A stretch of DNA of 64,000 nucleotides from Nocardia transvalensis NBRC 15921 (GTDB lineage Bacteria > Actinomycetota > Actinomycetes > Mycobacteriales > Mycobacteriaceae): the NCBI RefSeq assembly GCF_000308875.1, contig NZ_BAGL01000066.1, positions 32,403 through 96,402 on the forward strand, in the 5' to 3' direction. A program made the position numbers and the translations under genes. The number at the start of each line of letters is the position of its first letter. Within the stretch, counting starts at the first letter, position 1. The notes under the pieces are model-generated. The model saw only the letters and a program-made list of their open reading frames with translations. It searched no databases and had not been told where the DNA came from. Positions 33,259 through 41,476 of the stretch are shown here, one piece after another.

Positions 33259-34323
33259 ATGGCTCTCACCCTCGACACCTACCGGCTGCTGGGACGGTCC
33301 GGACTGCGGGTCTCGCCGCTGGCGCTGGGCACGATGACCTTCGGGGCCGACTGGGGCTGGGGCGCCGACCGCGACGAATCGCGCAAACTGCTCGATCTCT
33401 ACCTCGATCGCGGCGGCAACTTCATCGATACCGCCAGCATGTACACCAACGGCAGCTCCGAGCGGCTGCTGGGCGAGTTCACCCGCGACAATCGCGAAAG
33501 CCTGGTGCTGGCAACGAAATACACCATGCAGCGGCGGCCCGGCGATCCGAATGCCGGCGGCAATCATCGCAAGAGCATGTTCGCCTCGGTGGAAAACAGC
33601 CTGCGGCAACTGAATACGGACTACATCGATCTGCTGTACCTGCACGCCTGGGATTTCCACACCCCGGTCGAGGAGATCCTGCGCGGCATGGACGACCTGG
33701 TCCGCCAGGGCAAGGTGCTCTACGTGGCGATCTCCGACGCGCCGGCCTGGCAGGTCTCGCGCATGCAGGCCATCGCCGACCTGCGCGGCTGGTCGCCGCT
33801 GGTGGCGCTGCAAGTCGAGTACAGCCTCATCGAGCGCACGGTGGAGCGGGACCTGATCCCGATGGCGCGGGAGATGGGCCTGGGTGTGATCCCGTGGTCG
33901 CCGCTGGCCGGCGGGGTGCTCACGGGCAAGTACGGCCGCACCGACCTCGCGACCGACCGCGTCGACTCACCGGAGGGCACGCGCAAGAACGTCGTCGTGG
34001 CGCAGAACCAGCTGACCGAGCGCGGCCTCGCCATCGCCGACGTGGTCAAGCAGGTCGCGACCGAGATCGGCCGCACCCCCGCCCAGGTAGCCCTCGCCTG
34101 GACCCTCCTGAATCCGGGCGTGACCGCCCCCATCATCGGCGCCCGCACCCCCGACCAACTGGAGGACAACCTCGGCGCCCTGGACATCGACCTCGCCCCC
34201 GAACACCGCGCCCGCCTCGACGAGGCCAGCGCCATCACCCTCGGCTTCCCCCACGACATGCTCGCCCTCGACATGACCCGCACCGTCACCACCGGCGGCC
34301 TGACCATCCAACCCCGCCCCTGA
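33259..34323 (+). CDS. Aldo/keto reductase
   Basis: 354 residues, with CAGGAGAAG as ribosome site 3 bp before the ATG. TIM-barrel reductase with the catalytic tetrad: Asp and Tyr in NFIDTASMYTNGSSE (about 52-66), Lys in LATKYT, His in LYLHAWD. The NADPH site is PWSPLAGGVLTGKYG plus APIIGARTPDQLEDN. It reduces aldehydes or ketones; the substrate is unknown. Probably controlled by the divergent MmyB-type regulator. Confidence 0.9.
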   Translation: MALTLDTYRLLGRSGLRVSPLALGTMTFGADWGWGADRDESRKLLDLYLDRGGNFIDTASMYTNGSSERLLGEFTRDNRESLVLATKYTMQRRPGDPNAGGNHRKSMFASVENSLRQLNTDYIDLLYLHAWDFHTPVEEILRGMDDLVRQGKVLYVAISDAPAWQVSRMQAIADLRGWSPLVALQVEYSLIERTVERDLIPMAREMGLGVIPWSPLAGGVLTGKYGRTDLATDRVDSPEGTRKNVVVAQNQLTERGLAIADVVKQVATEIGRTPAQVALAWTLLNPGVTAPIIGARTPDQLEDNLGALDIDLAPEHRARLDEASAITLGFPHDMLALDMTRTVTTGGLTIQPRP

Positions 34324-34423
34324 CCCCTTCGCGACCGAGCCACGGCTGCCGTGCTCCCGCACCCCTTGCGGGCTGCCCTGGGCGCGTGAGTTGTGCACCC
34401 GGGTAGCCCGGAACTGCCGGTGG

Positions 34424-35221
34424 TCAGGCGGCCGCGGGGGTGAGGGTGCGGGCGGCGGTGGTGTAGCGGTCGAGGAGGAGGTGGACGGCGGCGGGGTGGA
34501 CGCCCAGGGGGGCGGCTACGCCGTCGGCGCCGGCCTCGTGGAGGCGCTGGTGGAAGAGGCCGTGGGCGAGGAGATACGAGGCGATGAAGACGCGGCGGGC
34601 GCCGGATTCGCGCAGGGCGGCAACGACTTCCGGGACGCGGGGGGTGCCCGTGGCGATGTAGGCGACGGGGACCGGGGTGCGCAGGTGGTCGCCGAGCATC
34701 CGGGCCGCGCGGCGGACGTCGTGGCGGGCGCGGGCGTCGGAGGAGCCCGCCGCGGCGAAGACCACGGCATCGCCGGGACGCCAGCCCGCCTCGCGCAACC
34801 GCAGGCGCATGATGCGGGCCAGGGCCGGGTCGGGGCCCAGGGCCGGGGTGACCGCGACCGACGGATGCTCGCTCTCGGCGACCTCCCGCGGAACATCCTG
34901 GTACACGTGGTATCCGGACGCGAGAAACGCCGGAACCACCACGGCCGGAACGGATCCCAGATCCCGCAGCACCTCCGAGGGTGACGGCCCCAGCACATCC
35001 ACGAACGCCGTCCGCACCAGCGGGGTGTGCAGTCCCGACGAGCGGAGTTCATCGGACGCCTTCGGTATCCGAACTTCCCGCGAGACAACAAGTTCCGAAA
35101 TCGGCGCGGGAGTGACCGCACCTAGTTCCCGCGTGACGGCGGCGGCGAGATCGGCGATCATCCCCACTCCCCGTGCGCTTCTGGTGCCGTGGGCGACCAG
35201 CACCAGGGCCGGGGCGCTCAC
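34424..35221 (-). CDS. cbiX: Sirohydrochlorin chelatase-like protein (CbiX type)
   Basis: 265 residues with a GTG start overlapping the nnaR stop (GTGA). Two CbiX half-domains: residues about 5-130 (LVAHGTRSARG, AFVDVLGPSPSEVL, VVPAFLASGYHVYQDVP) and 135-260 (GDAVVFAAAGSSDARA, ASYLLAHGLFHQRL). His10 of AHGTR and the His of SGYHVYQDV are the expected metal ligands. It inserts iron into sirohydrochlorin to make siroheme for NirB. Residues about 34-63 look like an extra segment not present in most relatives. Last gene of the nitrite operon; a small CCGGG-TAG-CCCGG hairpin follows at 34399-34411. Confidence 0.8.
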   Translation of the reverse strand: MSAPALVLVAHGTRSARGVGMIADLAAAVTRELGAVTPAPISELVVSREVRIPKASDELRSSGLHTPLVRTAFVDVLGPSPSEVLRDLGSVPAVVVPAFLASGYHVYQDVPREVAESEHPSVAVTPALGPDPALARIMRLRLREAGWRPGDAVVFAAAGSSDARARHDVRRAARMLGDHLRTPVPVAYIATGTPRVPEVVAALRESGARRVFIASYLLAHGLFHQRLHEAGADGVAAPLGVHPAAVHLLLDRYTTAARTLTPAAA

Positions 35222-36444
35222 CAGACCCCCGCCATCGGCTCGGGGCGCTGGGGCCGGAGCGACGGGCCGTAGCCGACCGGCGGGCGCGGATTGTTATCGA
35301 TGCATTCGGCGGGGTCCAGGGCCAGGCGGTAGCCGCGTTTCACCACGGTCTGAATGGCCTTGGGGCTGCCCAGTCCGGCGCGCAGGCGGGCGATACCGGT
35401 CTCCACGGCGTGGGTGTCGTCACCGCCGCCGGGTAGCGCCGCCAGCAGGTCCTCGCGGGAGACCACGCGGCCGGGCTGCCGGGCCAGCGCCCGCATCAGC
35501 GCCATCGGCGCGGGGGCCAGCTGCCGGACGGTGCCGTCGACCACGACGCATCCGCCACGCACGCTCAGGATGTGCCCGGCGGCGTGAATCCTGTTGGCGC
35601 GCCGCGGAAGTTCCTCGGCGACGTGCCGCGCCAGGGCGCCCAGCCGGGCTCGGCCGGGCATGGTGGTGGGCACGCCCAGTTCCTCGAGCGGCGCGGCGGT
35701 GATCGGCCCGACGCACGCGGGCAGGACCCGCGCGCGGAAGGCATGCAGGATCGGCTCCAGCAGCCCGGTTTCCTTGGCGCGCATGAGCGTCGAGGCCACG
35801 GCGGGCGCACTGGTGAAGGTGACACAGTCCAGCGCCGAGGTGACGATCGCCTCGATCATCCGGTCCATCGGCGTCGTATCCGGCGGCGGCGTCCAGCGAT
35901 ACACGGGCACCGGCACCACATCGGCTCCGGCACAACGCAATACCTCGCAGAAGTCGGGCACCGGCTCCCACTCGGTGGTCGCACCGTGCAGCTGCACCGC
36001 GATCCGCACGCCCTCCACGCCCTCGGCGAGCAGGTGATCGAGCACCTCCGCCGACGACTCCGAGGCCGGCGACCACTCCTCGCGCAGTTCGGCGGCGCGG
36101 ATGGCGCCCTTGGCCTTCGGGCCGCGGGCCAGCAGCCGGGTCGACCCCAGCGTGCCGCGCAGATCCTCGGCCAGGCCCCAGCCCTCCGCCGCCTCCATCC
36201 AGCCGCGGAAACCGATACCGGTCGTGGCGACGGCGATCTGCGGCGGATCGGCGACCAGCTGCCGCGTCACCCGCTCCAGCTCGTTGTCGTCGGCCAGCGG
36301 AATGATCCGGATGGCCGGAGCGGCGAGAATGGTGGCGCCCCGCCGGGTCAGCAGGGTGGCCAGTTCCTCGGCCCGGCGCGCCGCGGTGACGCCGATGGTG
36401 AAGCCGTCCAGGCAGGCGGCGTTGGTCACGGGTTCGACGGTCAC
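35218..36444 (-). CDS. nnaR: NnaR-type regulator (HemD-like domain plus winged helix)
   Basis: 408 residues with a GTG start overlapping the nirD stop. Residues about 10-275 resemble uroporphyrinogen-III synthase (FTIGVTAARRAEELATLL, ARGPKAKGAIRAA, CVTFTSAPAVASTLM). Residues about 285-385 are an OmpR-type winged helix (VVVDGTVRQLAPAPMALMRA, then RVVSREDLLAAL). This combination is the hallmark of NnaR, the actinobacterial activator of nitrate and nitrite assimilation that acts together with GlnR. It sits inside the narK-nirBD operon and so probably regulates its own expression. The HemD part may sense rather than catalyse. Confidence 0.88.
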   Translation of the reverse strand: MTVEPVTNAACLDGFTIGVTAARRAEELATLLTRRGATILAAPAIRIIPLADDNELERVTRQLVADPPQIAVATTGIGFRGWMEAAEGWGLAEDLRGTLGSTRLLARGPKAKGAIRAAELREEWSPASESSAEVLDHLLAEGVEGVRIAVQLHGATTEWEPVPDFCEVLRCAGADVVPVPVYRWTPPPDTTPMDRMIEAIVTSALDCVTFTSAPAVASTLMRAKETGLLEPILHAFRARVLPACVGPITAAPLEELGVPTTMPGRARLGALARHVAEELPRRANRIHAAGHILSVRGGCVVVDGTVRQLAPAPMALMRALARQPGRVVSREDLLAALPGGGDDTHAVETGIARLRAGLGSPKAIQTVVKRGYRLALDPAECIDNNPRPPVGYGPSLRPQRPEPMAGVW

Positions 36445-36839
36445 GGCGAGTCCTCACCAGAACAGTCGATGGGCGCGTTCGATACCCCGACGATACCGTC
36501 CACGACACGGACGCCGTACACCGGAAGGGCCGCCGTCGCATCGTCCAGGCAGTGCCCGTCCAGCAGCGAGAAGGCCTGCTTGAGCAGCGGAGATGCCACC
36601 ACGGGCACGCCACCGCGATCACCGACGATCCCGCGCGACATGACCGCGGCCCGCCCGAACGGATCGATATTGCCGACGGCGTAGAGGGAGCCGTCGGGCA
36701 GCAGGAACAGGGCGGCCTGCCGGCCACCCTTCAGCAATACCGCCACGCCGCGGCCGGGGATCAGATAGTCGAGCCGGCACGCCGAGGTCCAACCAGCGGT
36801 GGTGACCTGCGCAATGCCGGGTGTGTCGATCACGGTCAT
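36441..36839 (-). CDS. nirD: Nitrite reductase small subunit NirD
   Basis: 132 residues from the ATG at 36839. Rieske-type fold of the NirD class, lacking the Cys/His cluster ligands as is normal for NirD (VGNIDPFGRAAVMSRGIVGD). It partners NirB in NADH-dependent reduction of nitrite to ammonium in the cytoplasm. The stop overlaps the nnaR GTG. It lies 68 bp after nirB. Confidence 0.9.
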   Translation of the reverse strand: MTVIDTPGIAQVTTAGWTSACRLDYLIPGRGVAVLLKGGRQAALFLLPDGSLYAVGNIDPFGRAAVMSRGIVGDRGGVPVVASPLLKQAFSLLDGHCLDDATAALPVYGVRVVDGIVGVSNAPIDCSGEDSP

Positions 36840-36907
36840 CGGTAACTCCTGTGCTCCGAACGCCCTACCCATTGGTACCGGCGCCCTGTTTCCACGCTAT
36901 TACGCGC

Positions 36908-39691
36908 CTATTTCCCGTGCGTGGCGCTCGCTGTGTCGCTGCTGACAGGCAGCTCAGGCATACCGTGCCCAGCATCGGCCTGCCCGACGTGCCCTCCGTG
37001 GTTACGCAGGCTGCCGCCTCCGGGCACGTCGGGCATGCCGTGCCCATCATCGGCCTGCCCGACGTGCCCTCCGTGGTTACGCAGGCTGCCGCCTCCGGGC
37101 ACGTCGGGCATGCCGTGCCCATCATCGGCCTGCCCGACGTGCCCTCCGTGGTTACGCAGGCTGCCGCCTCCGGGCACGTCGGGCATGCCGAGCAGGACAG
37201 GGACCTTGCGCTCGCCGCTGTCGTCGAAGCCGATCGTGGGATCGGCCTCCTCCGGCGCGTTGACGAAGGACACGAACCGCGACAGCTTCTCCGGATCGTC
37301 CAGCACCGCCGACCACTCGTCCCGGTACCCGGCGACGTGCTCGGCCATGGCGGCCTCCAGCTCGTCCGCGATGCCGAGCGAGTCCTCGCATACCACCTGT
37401 TTGACGTGCTCGATGCCGCCCTCCAGCGACTCCTGCCAGGGCGCGGTGCGTTGCAGGCGGTCGGCGGTGCGGATGTAGAACATCAGGTAGCGGTCGATGT
37501 ACTTGATCAGCGTCTCGTCGTCGAGATCGCCGGCCAGCAGCACCGCGTGCTTGGGGGTGAGGCCGCCGTTGCCGCCGACGTACAGGTTCCACCCGTTCTC
37601 GGTGGCGATGACGCCGACATCCTTACCCCGCGCCTCGGCACATTCGCGGGCGCATCCGGAGACCGCCAGCTTCAGCTTGTGCGGCGACCGCAGTCCCCGG
37701 TACCGCTTCTCCAGCAGCACGGCCATGCCGACCGAATCCTGCTGCCCGTAGCGGCACCACGTGGACCCGACGCAGCTCTTGACCGTACGCAGCGACTTGC
37801 CGTAGGCGTGCCCGGATTCCATGCCGACGTCGACCAGCCGCTGCCAGATCTTCGGCAGCTGCTCCACCCGCGCACCGAACAGGTCGATGCGCTGACCGCC
37901 GGTGACCTTCACGTAGAGGCCGAAATCCTTGGCGATCTGGCCGATTTCGATCAGCTGCTCGGGCGTGCACTCGCCGCCGGGCATGCGCGGCACCACCGAG
38001 TAGGTGCCGTTCTTCTGGAGGTTGGCCAGGAAGTGGTCGTTGGTGTCCTGCAGCGCGGCCTGTTCGCCCTCGAGGATGTGATCGTTCGAGGTCGAGGCCA
38101 GGATCGAGGCCACCGTCGGCTTGCAGATATCGCAGCCGGATCCCTTGCCGTGCTTGGCGATCAGCTCGGAGAAGGTGCGGATTCCGGTGACCTGGACGAT
38201 CTGGAACAGCTCCGCGCGCGACTGCTCGAAGTGCTCGCACAGCGCCTTGGACATCTCCACGCCCGACTGCTCCAGCAGCTTCTTGAGCATGGGAACGCAA
38301 CCGCCACAGGAGGTTCCGGCCGATGTGCAGCTCTTGATGCCGGGGACATCGCACGCGCCCTCCGCGATTGCCCCGCAGATCGTGCCCTTGGACACGTTGT
38401 TGCAGGAGCAGATCTGCGCCTCGTCGGGCAGCGCGTCGGCGCCCAATTCCGCACCGGCGGGCGAGATCAGGGCCGCGGGCTCGGCGGGTAACTCGCTGCC
38501 GACCAGCGGTCGCAGCGCGGCGTACTGCGAGGCGTCGCCGACCAGGATGCCGCCCAGCAGGGTCTTGGCGTCGTCGGAGATCACGAGTTTCGCGTAGGTG
38601 CCCTTGGCCGCGTCGTGCAGCACGACCGACAGCGCGCCCTCGGTGGTGCCGTGCGCGTCGCCGAAGCTGGCCACGTCCACGCCGAGCAGCTTGAGTTTGG
38701 TCGACAGGTCCGCGCCCGGGAATTCGCCCGCGCCGCCGAGCAATCGGTCCGCCACGATCTCGGCGGTGGTGTAGCCGGGGGCCACCAGGCCGTAGCAGGT
38801 GCCCTCGACCGCGGCCACCTCGCCGACCGCGTAGATGTGCGGATCCGAGGTCCGCAGGCCGAGATCGGTGACGACGCCGCCGCGCGCGCCGATCTCCAGC
38901 CCGGCGTCGCGGGCGATCTGGTCGCGCGGGCGGACGCCGGCGGAGAACACCACCATCGACGCGTCGATGGTCGACTCGTCCGACAGCGTGACCCGCAGTC
39001 CCGCACCGTCTTCGGCCGGTTCGATGGCGGACGTGCCGACCCCGGTGTGGACGTGCAGGCCCAGATCGGTGACGAGGCGCTCCAGGATCGCGCCGCCGCC
39101 CTCGTCCACCTGCACCGGCATCAGCCGCGGCGCGAACTCGACGACGTGCGGCGTGACACCCATCAACCGCAGCGCGTTGGCCGCCTCCAGGCCGAGCAGG
39201 CCGCCGCCGACCACGACGCCCACCGCGCCCGGACCGGCCTGCTCGGCCGCGGCCCGGATGCCGTCGAGGTCCTCGATGGTGCGGTAGACGAAACATTCGG
39301 GCCGGTCGTGGCCGGGCACCGGCGGCACGAACGCGTACGAGCCGGTCGCGAGAACCAGTGCGTCGTAACCGATCACGTCGCCGCCGGAGGTGGTGATCTT
39401 GCGGGCGCCGGGATCGACGGACTCGGCGAGCACGCCCAGTCGCAGGTCGACGAGCGGGTCACCGGCGTACTCGTTACCCGGCAGCGCCAGCGCGCTCGCG
39501 TCCCAGGCGCCGACGTAGGACGACAGGCCGACGCGGTCGTAGGCCGCCCGCGGCTCCTCGCCGAGGATCACGACCTGCCAGCGGCCGTCGGTGTCGCGCG
39601 AACGCAGGGCCTCGACGAACCGGTGACCGACCATGCCGTGACCGGCGACCACCACGGTCTTGCGCTGGGCGGATTCCACAGTGGGGTTCAT
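36908..39691 (-). CDS. nirB: Assimilatory nitrite reductase large subunit NirB with a repeat tail
   Basis: 927 residues from the ATG at 39691. Order: FAD/NADH pyridine-nucleotide reductase (about 10-400; VVVAGHGMVGHRF, VVVGGGLLGLEAA), a BFD-type [2Fe-2S] domain with CSCNNVSKGTIC and CTSAGTSCGGC, ferredoxin-like nitrite reductase half, and the siroheme/[4Fe-4S] site (SCVGSTWC then AVSGCAREC). It reduces nitrite to ammonium with six electrons from NADH. After the normal end at about residue 834 come three 25-residue repeats rich in His, Gly and Asp (835-909) and 18 more residues, a tail I do not know from other NirB proteins. narK stops 23 bp upstream, so they share an operon. Confidence 0.93.
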   Translation of the reverse strand: MNPTVESAQRKTVVVAGHGMVGHRFVEALRSRDTDGRWQVVILGEEPRAAYDRVGLSSYVGAWDASALALPGNEYAGDPLVDLRLGVLAESVDPGARKITTSGGDVIGYDALVLATGSYAFVPPVPGHDRPECFVYRTIEDLDGIRAAAEQAGPGAVGVVVGGGLLGLEAANALRLMGVTPHVVEFAPRLMPVQVDEGGGAILERLVTDLGLHVHTGVGTSAIEPAEDGAGLRVTLSDESTIDASMVVFSAGVRPRDQIARDAGLEIGARGGVVTDLGLRTSDPHIYAVGEVAAVEGTCYGLVAPGYTTAEIVADRLLGGAGEFPGADLSTKLKLLGVDVASFGDAHGTTEGALSVVLHDAAKGTYAKLVISDDAKTLLGGILVGDASQYAALRPLVGSELPAEPAALISPAGAELGADALPDEAQICSCNNVSKGTICGAIAEGACDVPGIKSCTSAGTSCGGCVPMLKKLLEQSGVEMSKALCEHFEQSRAELFQIVQVTGIRTFSELIAKHGKGSGCDICKPTVASILASTSNDHILEGEQAALQDTNDHFLANLQKNGTYSVVPRMPGGECTPEQLIEIGQIAKDFGLYVKVTGGQRIDLFGARVEQLPKIWQRLVDVGMESGHAYGKSLRTVKSCVGSTWCRYGQQDSVGMAVLLEKRYRGLRSPHKLKLAVSGCARECAEARGKDVGVIATENGWNLYVGGNGGLTPKHAVLLAGDLDDETLIKYIDRYLMFYIRTADRLQRTAPWQESLEGGIEHVKQVVCEDSLGIADELEAAMAEHVAGYRDEWSAVLDDPEKLSRFVSFVNAPEEADPTIGFDDSGERKVPVLLGMPDVPGGGSLRNHGGHVGQADDGHGMPDVPGGGSLRNHGGHVGQADDGHGMPDVPGGGSLRNHGGHVGQADAGHGMPELPVSSDTASATHGK
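36963..37187 (-). repeat. Three 75-bp in-frame repeats at the nirB 3' end
   Basis: Units 36963-37037, 37038-37112 and 37113-37187. The last two are identical and the first differs by one base. Each encodes 25 residues: GMPDVPGGGSLRN followed by HGGHVGQADDGH. Such near-identity means recent or ongoing tandem duplication. Confidence 0.95.
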
Positions 39692-39714
39692 GACTGTCCT
39701 CCGAGTGGTTCTGG

Positions 39715-41202
39715 TCAGGCTCTGGGCCGGCGGGTGGTGGACTGGGACGCGCTGCCGGACACCGGATCTCCGGATTCGGCCTCGAGCACGAACGCCTCGG
39801 CTTCCACGACGACATCCGGCTCCGGCCGGCGCCGGGCGCTCGGCCGGCGCAGGAACACCGCCCAGCACACCGCGGCGCAGACCAGGTAGAAGACCATGAA
39901 GACCCAGAAGGCGGTGGTCGCGGACTTGGTCGAGGCGTAGGACGAGCGCAGCACCAGGTTGATGCCCACGCCGCCGAGCGCGCCGACCGCGCCGACGAAT
40001 CCGATCAGGGCGCCCGAGGTGTTCTGCGACCAGGCCGCCCGGGTGGCCGAATCACCGGGCAGGCTACGGGATTTCGCGTCGAATACGGACGGGATGATCT
40101 TGGTGACCGCCCCGTTGCCGATTCCGGAGACCACGAACAGCGCGATGAAGCCGATCACCATCGCGGCCATCACGGCGCCGGTGGGCACGTGACCGTTGCC
40201 GTCGGCGACCGCGCTGGCCGCGGCTACCACGAGGGTGGCGAGCGTCATGACGACGAAGCTGACCACGGTGACCCGGCTGCCGCCGAACCGGTCGGCCCAC
40301 TTGCCGCCGTAGGGCCGGGTCAGCGAGCCGAGCAGCGGTCCGATGAAGGCGATCTGCGCGGCGTGCAGCGCGGCCTCGGCGGGCTTGCCGCCGCCGGCGA
40401 CGAAGCTGACCTGCAATACCTGCCCGAACGCGAAGCTGTAGCCGATGAACGAGCCGAACGTGCCGATGTAGAGGAAGGCGATCGCCCACGACTGCGGCGC
40501 CTTCAGCGCCGTGACCATGAAGGAGTAGTCGGCCTTCTGGTTGCGCACGTTGTCCATGTAGAGCGCCGCGCCCGTGGCCGCGACCACGATCAGCGCCAGA
40601 TACACCAGGCAGACCACCGAGGCGTGCCCGTAGGCGCTGCCCAGGGTGGCGATGACGGCCAGGCCGACCAGCTGGATCACCGGAACGCCGACATTGCCGC
40701 CGCCCGCGTTGAGCCCGAGGGCCCAGCCCTTGAGCCGCTGCGGGTAGAAGACGTTGATATTGGCCATCGAGGAGGCGAAGTTGCCGCCGCCCAGGCCCGC
40801 GAACGCGGCCACGATCAGGACGGTCGTGAACGAGGTGCCCGGCTGATTGATGAAGTACAGCGTCAGCAGCACCGGCACCAGCAGCGCGAGCGCGGAGAAG
40901 ATGGTCCAGTTGCGCCCGCCGAATTTCGCGGTGGCGACGGTGTAGGGAATGCGCAGCACGCCGCCGACCAGCGTCGGCACCGCGCCGAGGAAGAACTTCC
41001 CGGCCGTGTCGATGTGGAAGACGTCGGTGGGCATGAACAGCACCATCACCGACCAGATCGACCACACCGAGAAACCGACGTGTTCGGCGAAGACGGACCA
41101 GACCAGGTTGCGGCGCGCGACGTCCTTACCGCCGGCCTCCCAGGCGTCGACGTCCTCGGCGTCCCAATGCTCTATGTCGTGATTGCGCGTCAGCGTGGTC
41201 AC
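39715..41202 (-). CDS. narK: Nitrate/nitrite transporter NarK (assimilation operon)
   Basis: 495 residues with a GTG start. MFS transporter with 12 helices; the nitrate signature motifs GGGNFASSMANINVFYP (TM5) and SGIGNGAVTKIIPSVF (TM11) are clear. The N-terminus carries the actinobacterial HWDAEDVDAWEAGGKDVARRNLVWS motif. It imports nitrate or exchanges it for nitrite. A GlnR-type box lies 129-165 bp upstream, and nirB follows after 23 bp, so this copy serves assimilation. The C-terminal 40 residues are a polar cytoplasmic tail. Confidence 0.92.
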   Translation of the reverse strand: MTTLTRNHDIEHWDAEDVDAWEAGGKDVARRNLVWSVFAEHVGFSVWSIWSVMVLFMPTDVFHIDTAGKFFLGAVPTLVGGVLRIPYTVATAKFGGRNWTIFSALALLVPVLLTLYFINQPGTSFTTVLIVAAFAGLGGGNFASSMANINVFYPQRLKGWALGLNAGGGNVGVPVIQLVGLAVIATLGSAYGHASVVCLVYLALIVVAATGAALYMDNVRNQKADYSFMVTALKAPQSWAIAFLYIGTFGSFIGYSFAFGQVLQVSFVAGGGKPAEAALHAAQIAFIGPLLGSLTRPYGGKWADRFGGSRVTVVSFVVMTLATLVVAAASAVADGNGHVPTGAVMAAMVIGFIALFVVSGIGNGAVTKIIPSVFDAKSRSLPGDSATRAAWSQNTSGALIGFVGAVGALGGVGINLVLRSSYASTKSATTAFWVFMVFYLVCAAVCWAVFLRRPSARRRPEPDVVVEAEAFVLEAESGDPVSGSASQSTTRRPRA

Positions 41203-41330
41203 TCAGGGCCTCCTGAATCTCGGATGGCCCCAAGGTAGAAAACCGGTATTGCGCGGATGCTGCGCGAAATGACCGCCAAATCAAAGGTTGCTCACGTGGA
41301 TCGAGGGGAATCCGTGAGAACCCGGCGAAT

Positions 41331-41367
41331 GTTTCGTGCATGTGACACAACGGTTTCCGCCGGTCAA
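41331..41367 (-). promoter_or_regulatory. GlnR-type binding box ahead of narK
   Basis: On the minus strand the order is GAAAC-n6-GTCAC-n6-GAAAC, preceded five bases earlier by TTGAC. This fits the known GlnR arrangement of alternating gTnAC and GaAAC half-sites spaced six bases apart. The rest of the 274-bp region (41203-41476) shows nothing else that I can name. Confidence 0.6.
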
Positions 41368-41476
41368 GAAATGCCCACCCCGCGACCGCCGGGCGGTGAG
41401 ATCAAGGGCGGCAAGTGTTCTGGCACACATCTTGGCCCAGACCTCACCGTCCGGCAAGTCCTACGGTGAATTCACT

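Noticed and set aside
35218..36444. Plain uroporphyrinogen-III synthase
   Set aside because: The C-terminal winged helix and the operon context identify an NnaR-type regulator.
36441..36839. Active Rieske ferredoxin
   Set aside because: The cluster ligands are missing, as usual in NirD.
36963..37187. CRISPR array
   Set aside because: The repeats are contiguous and in frame with nirB, with no spacers.
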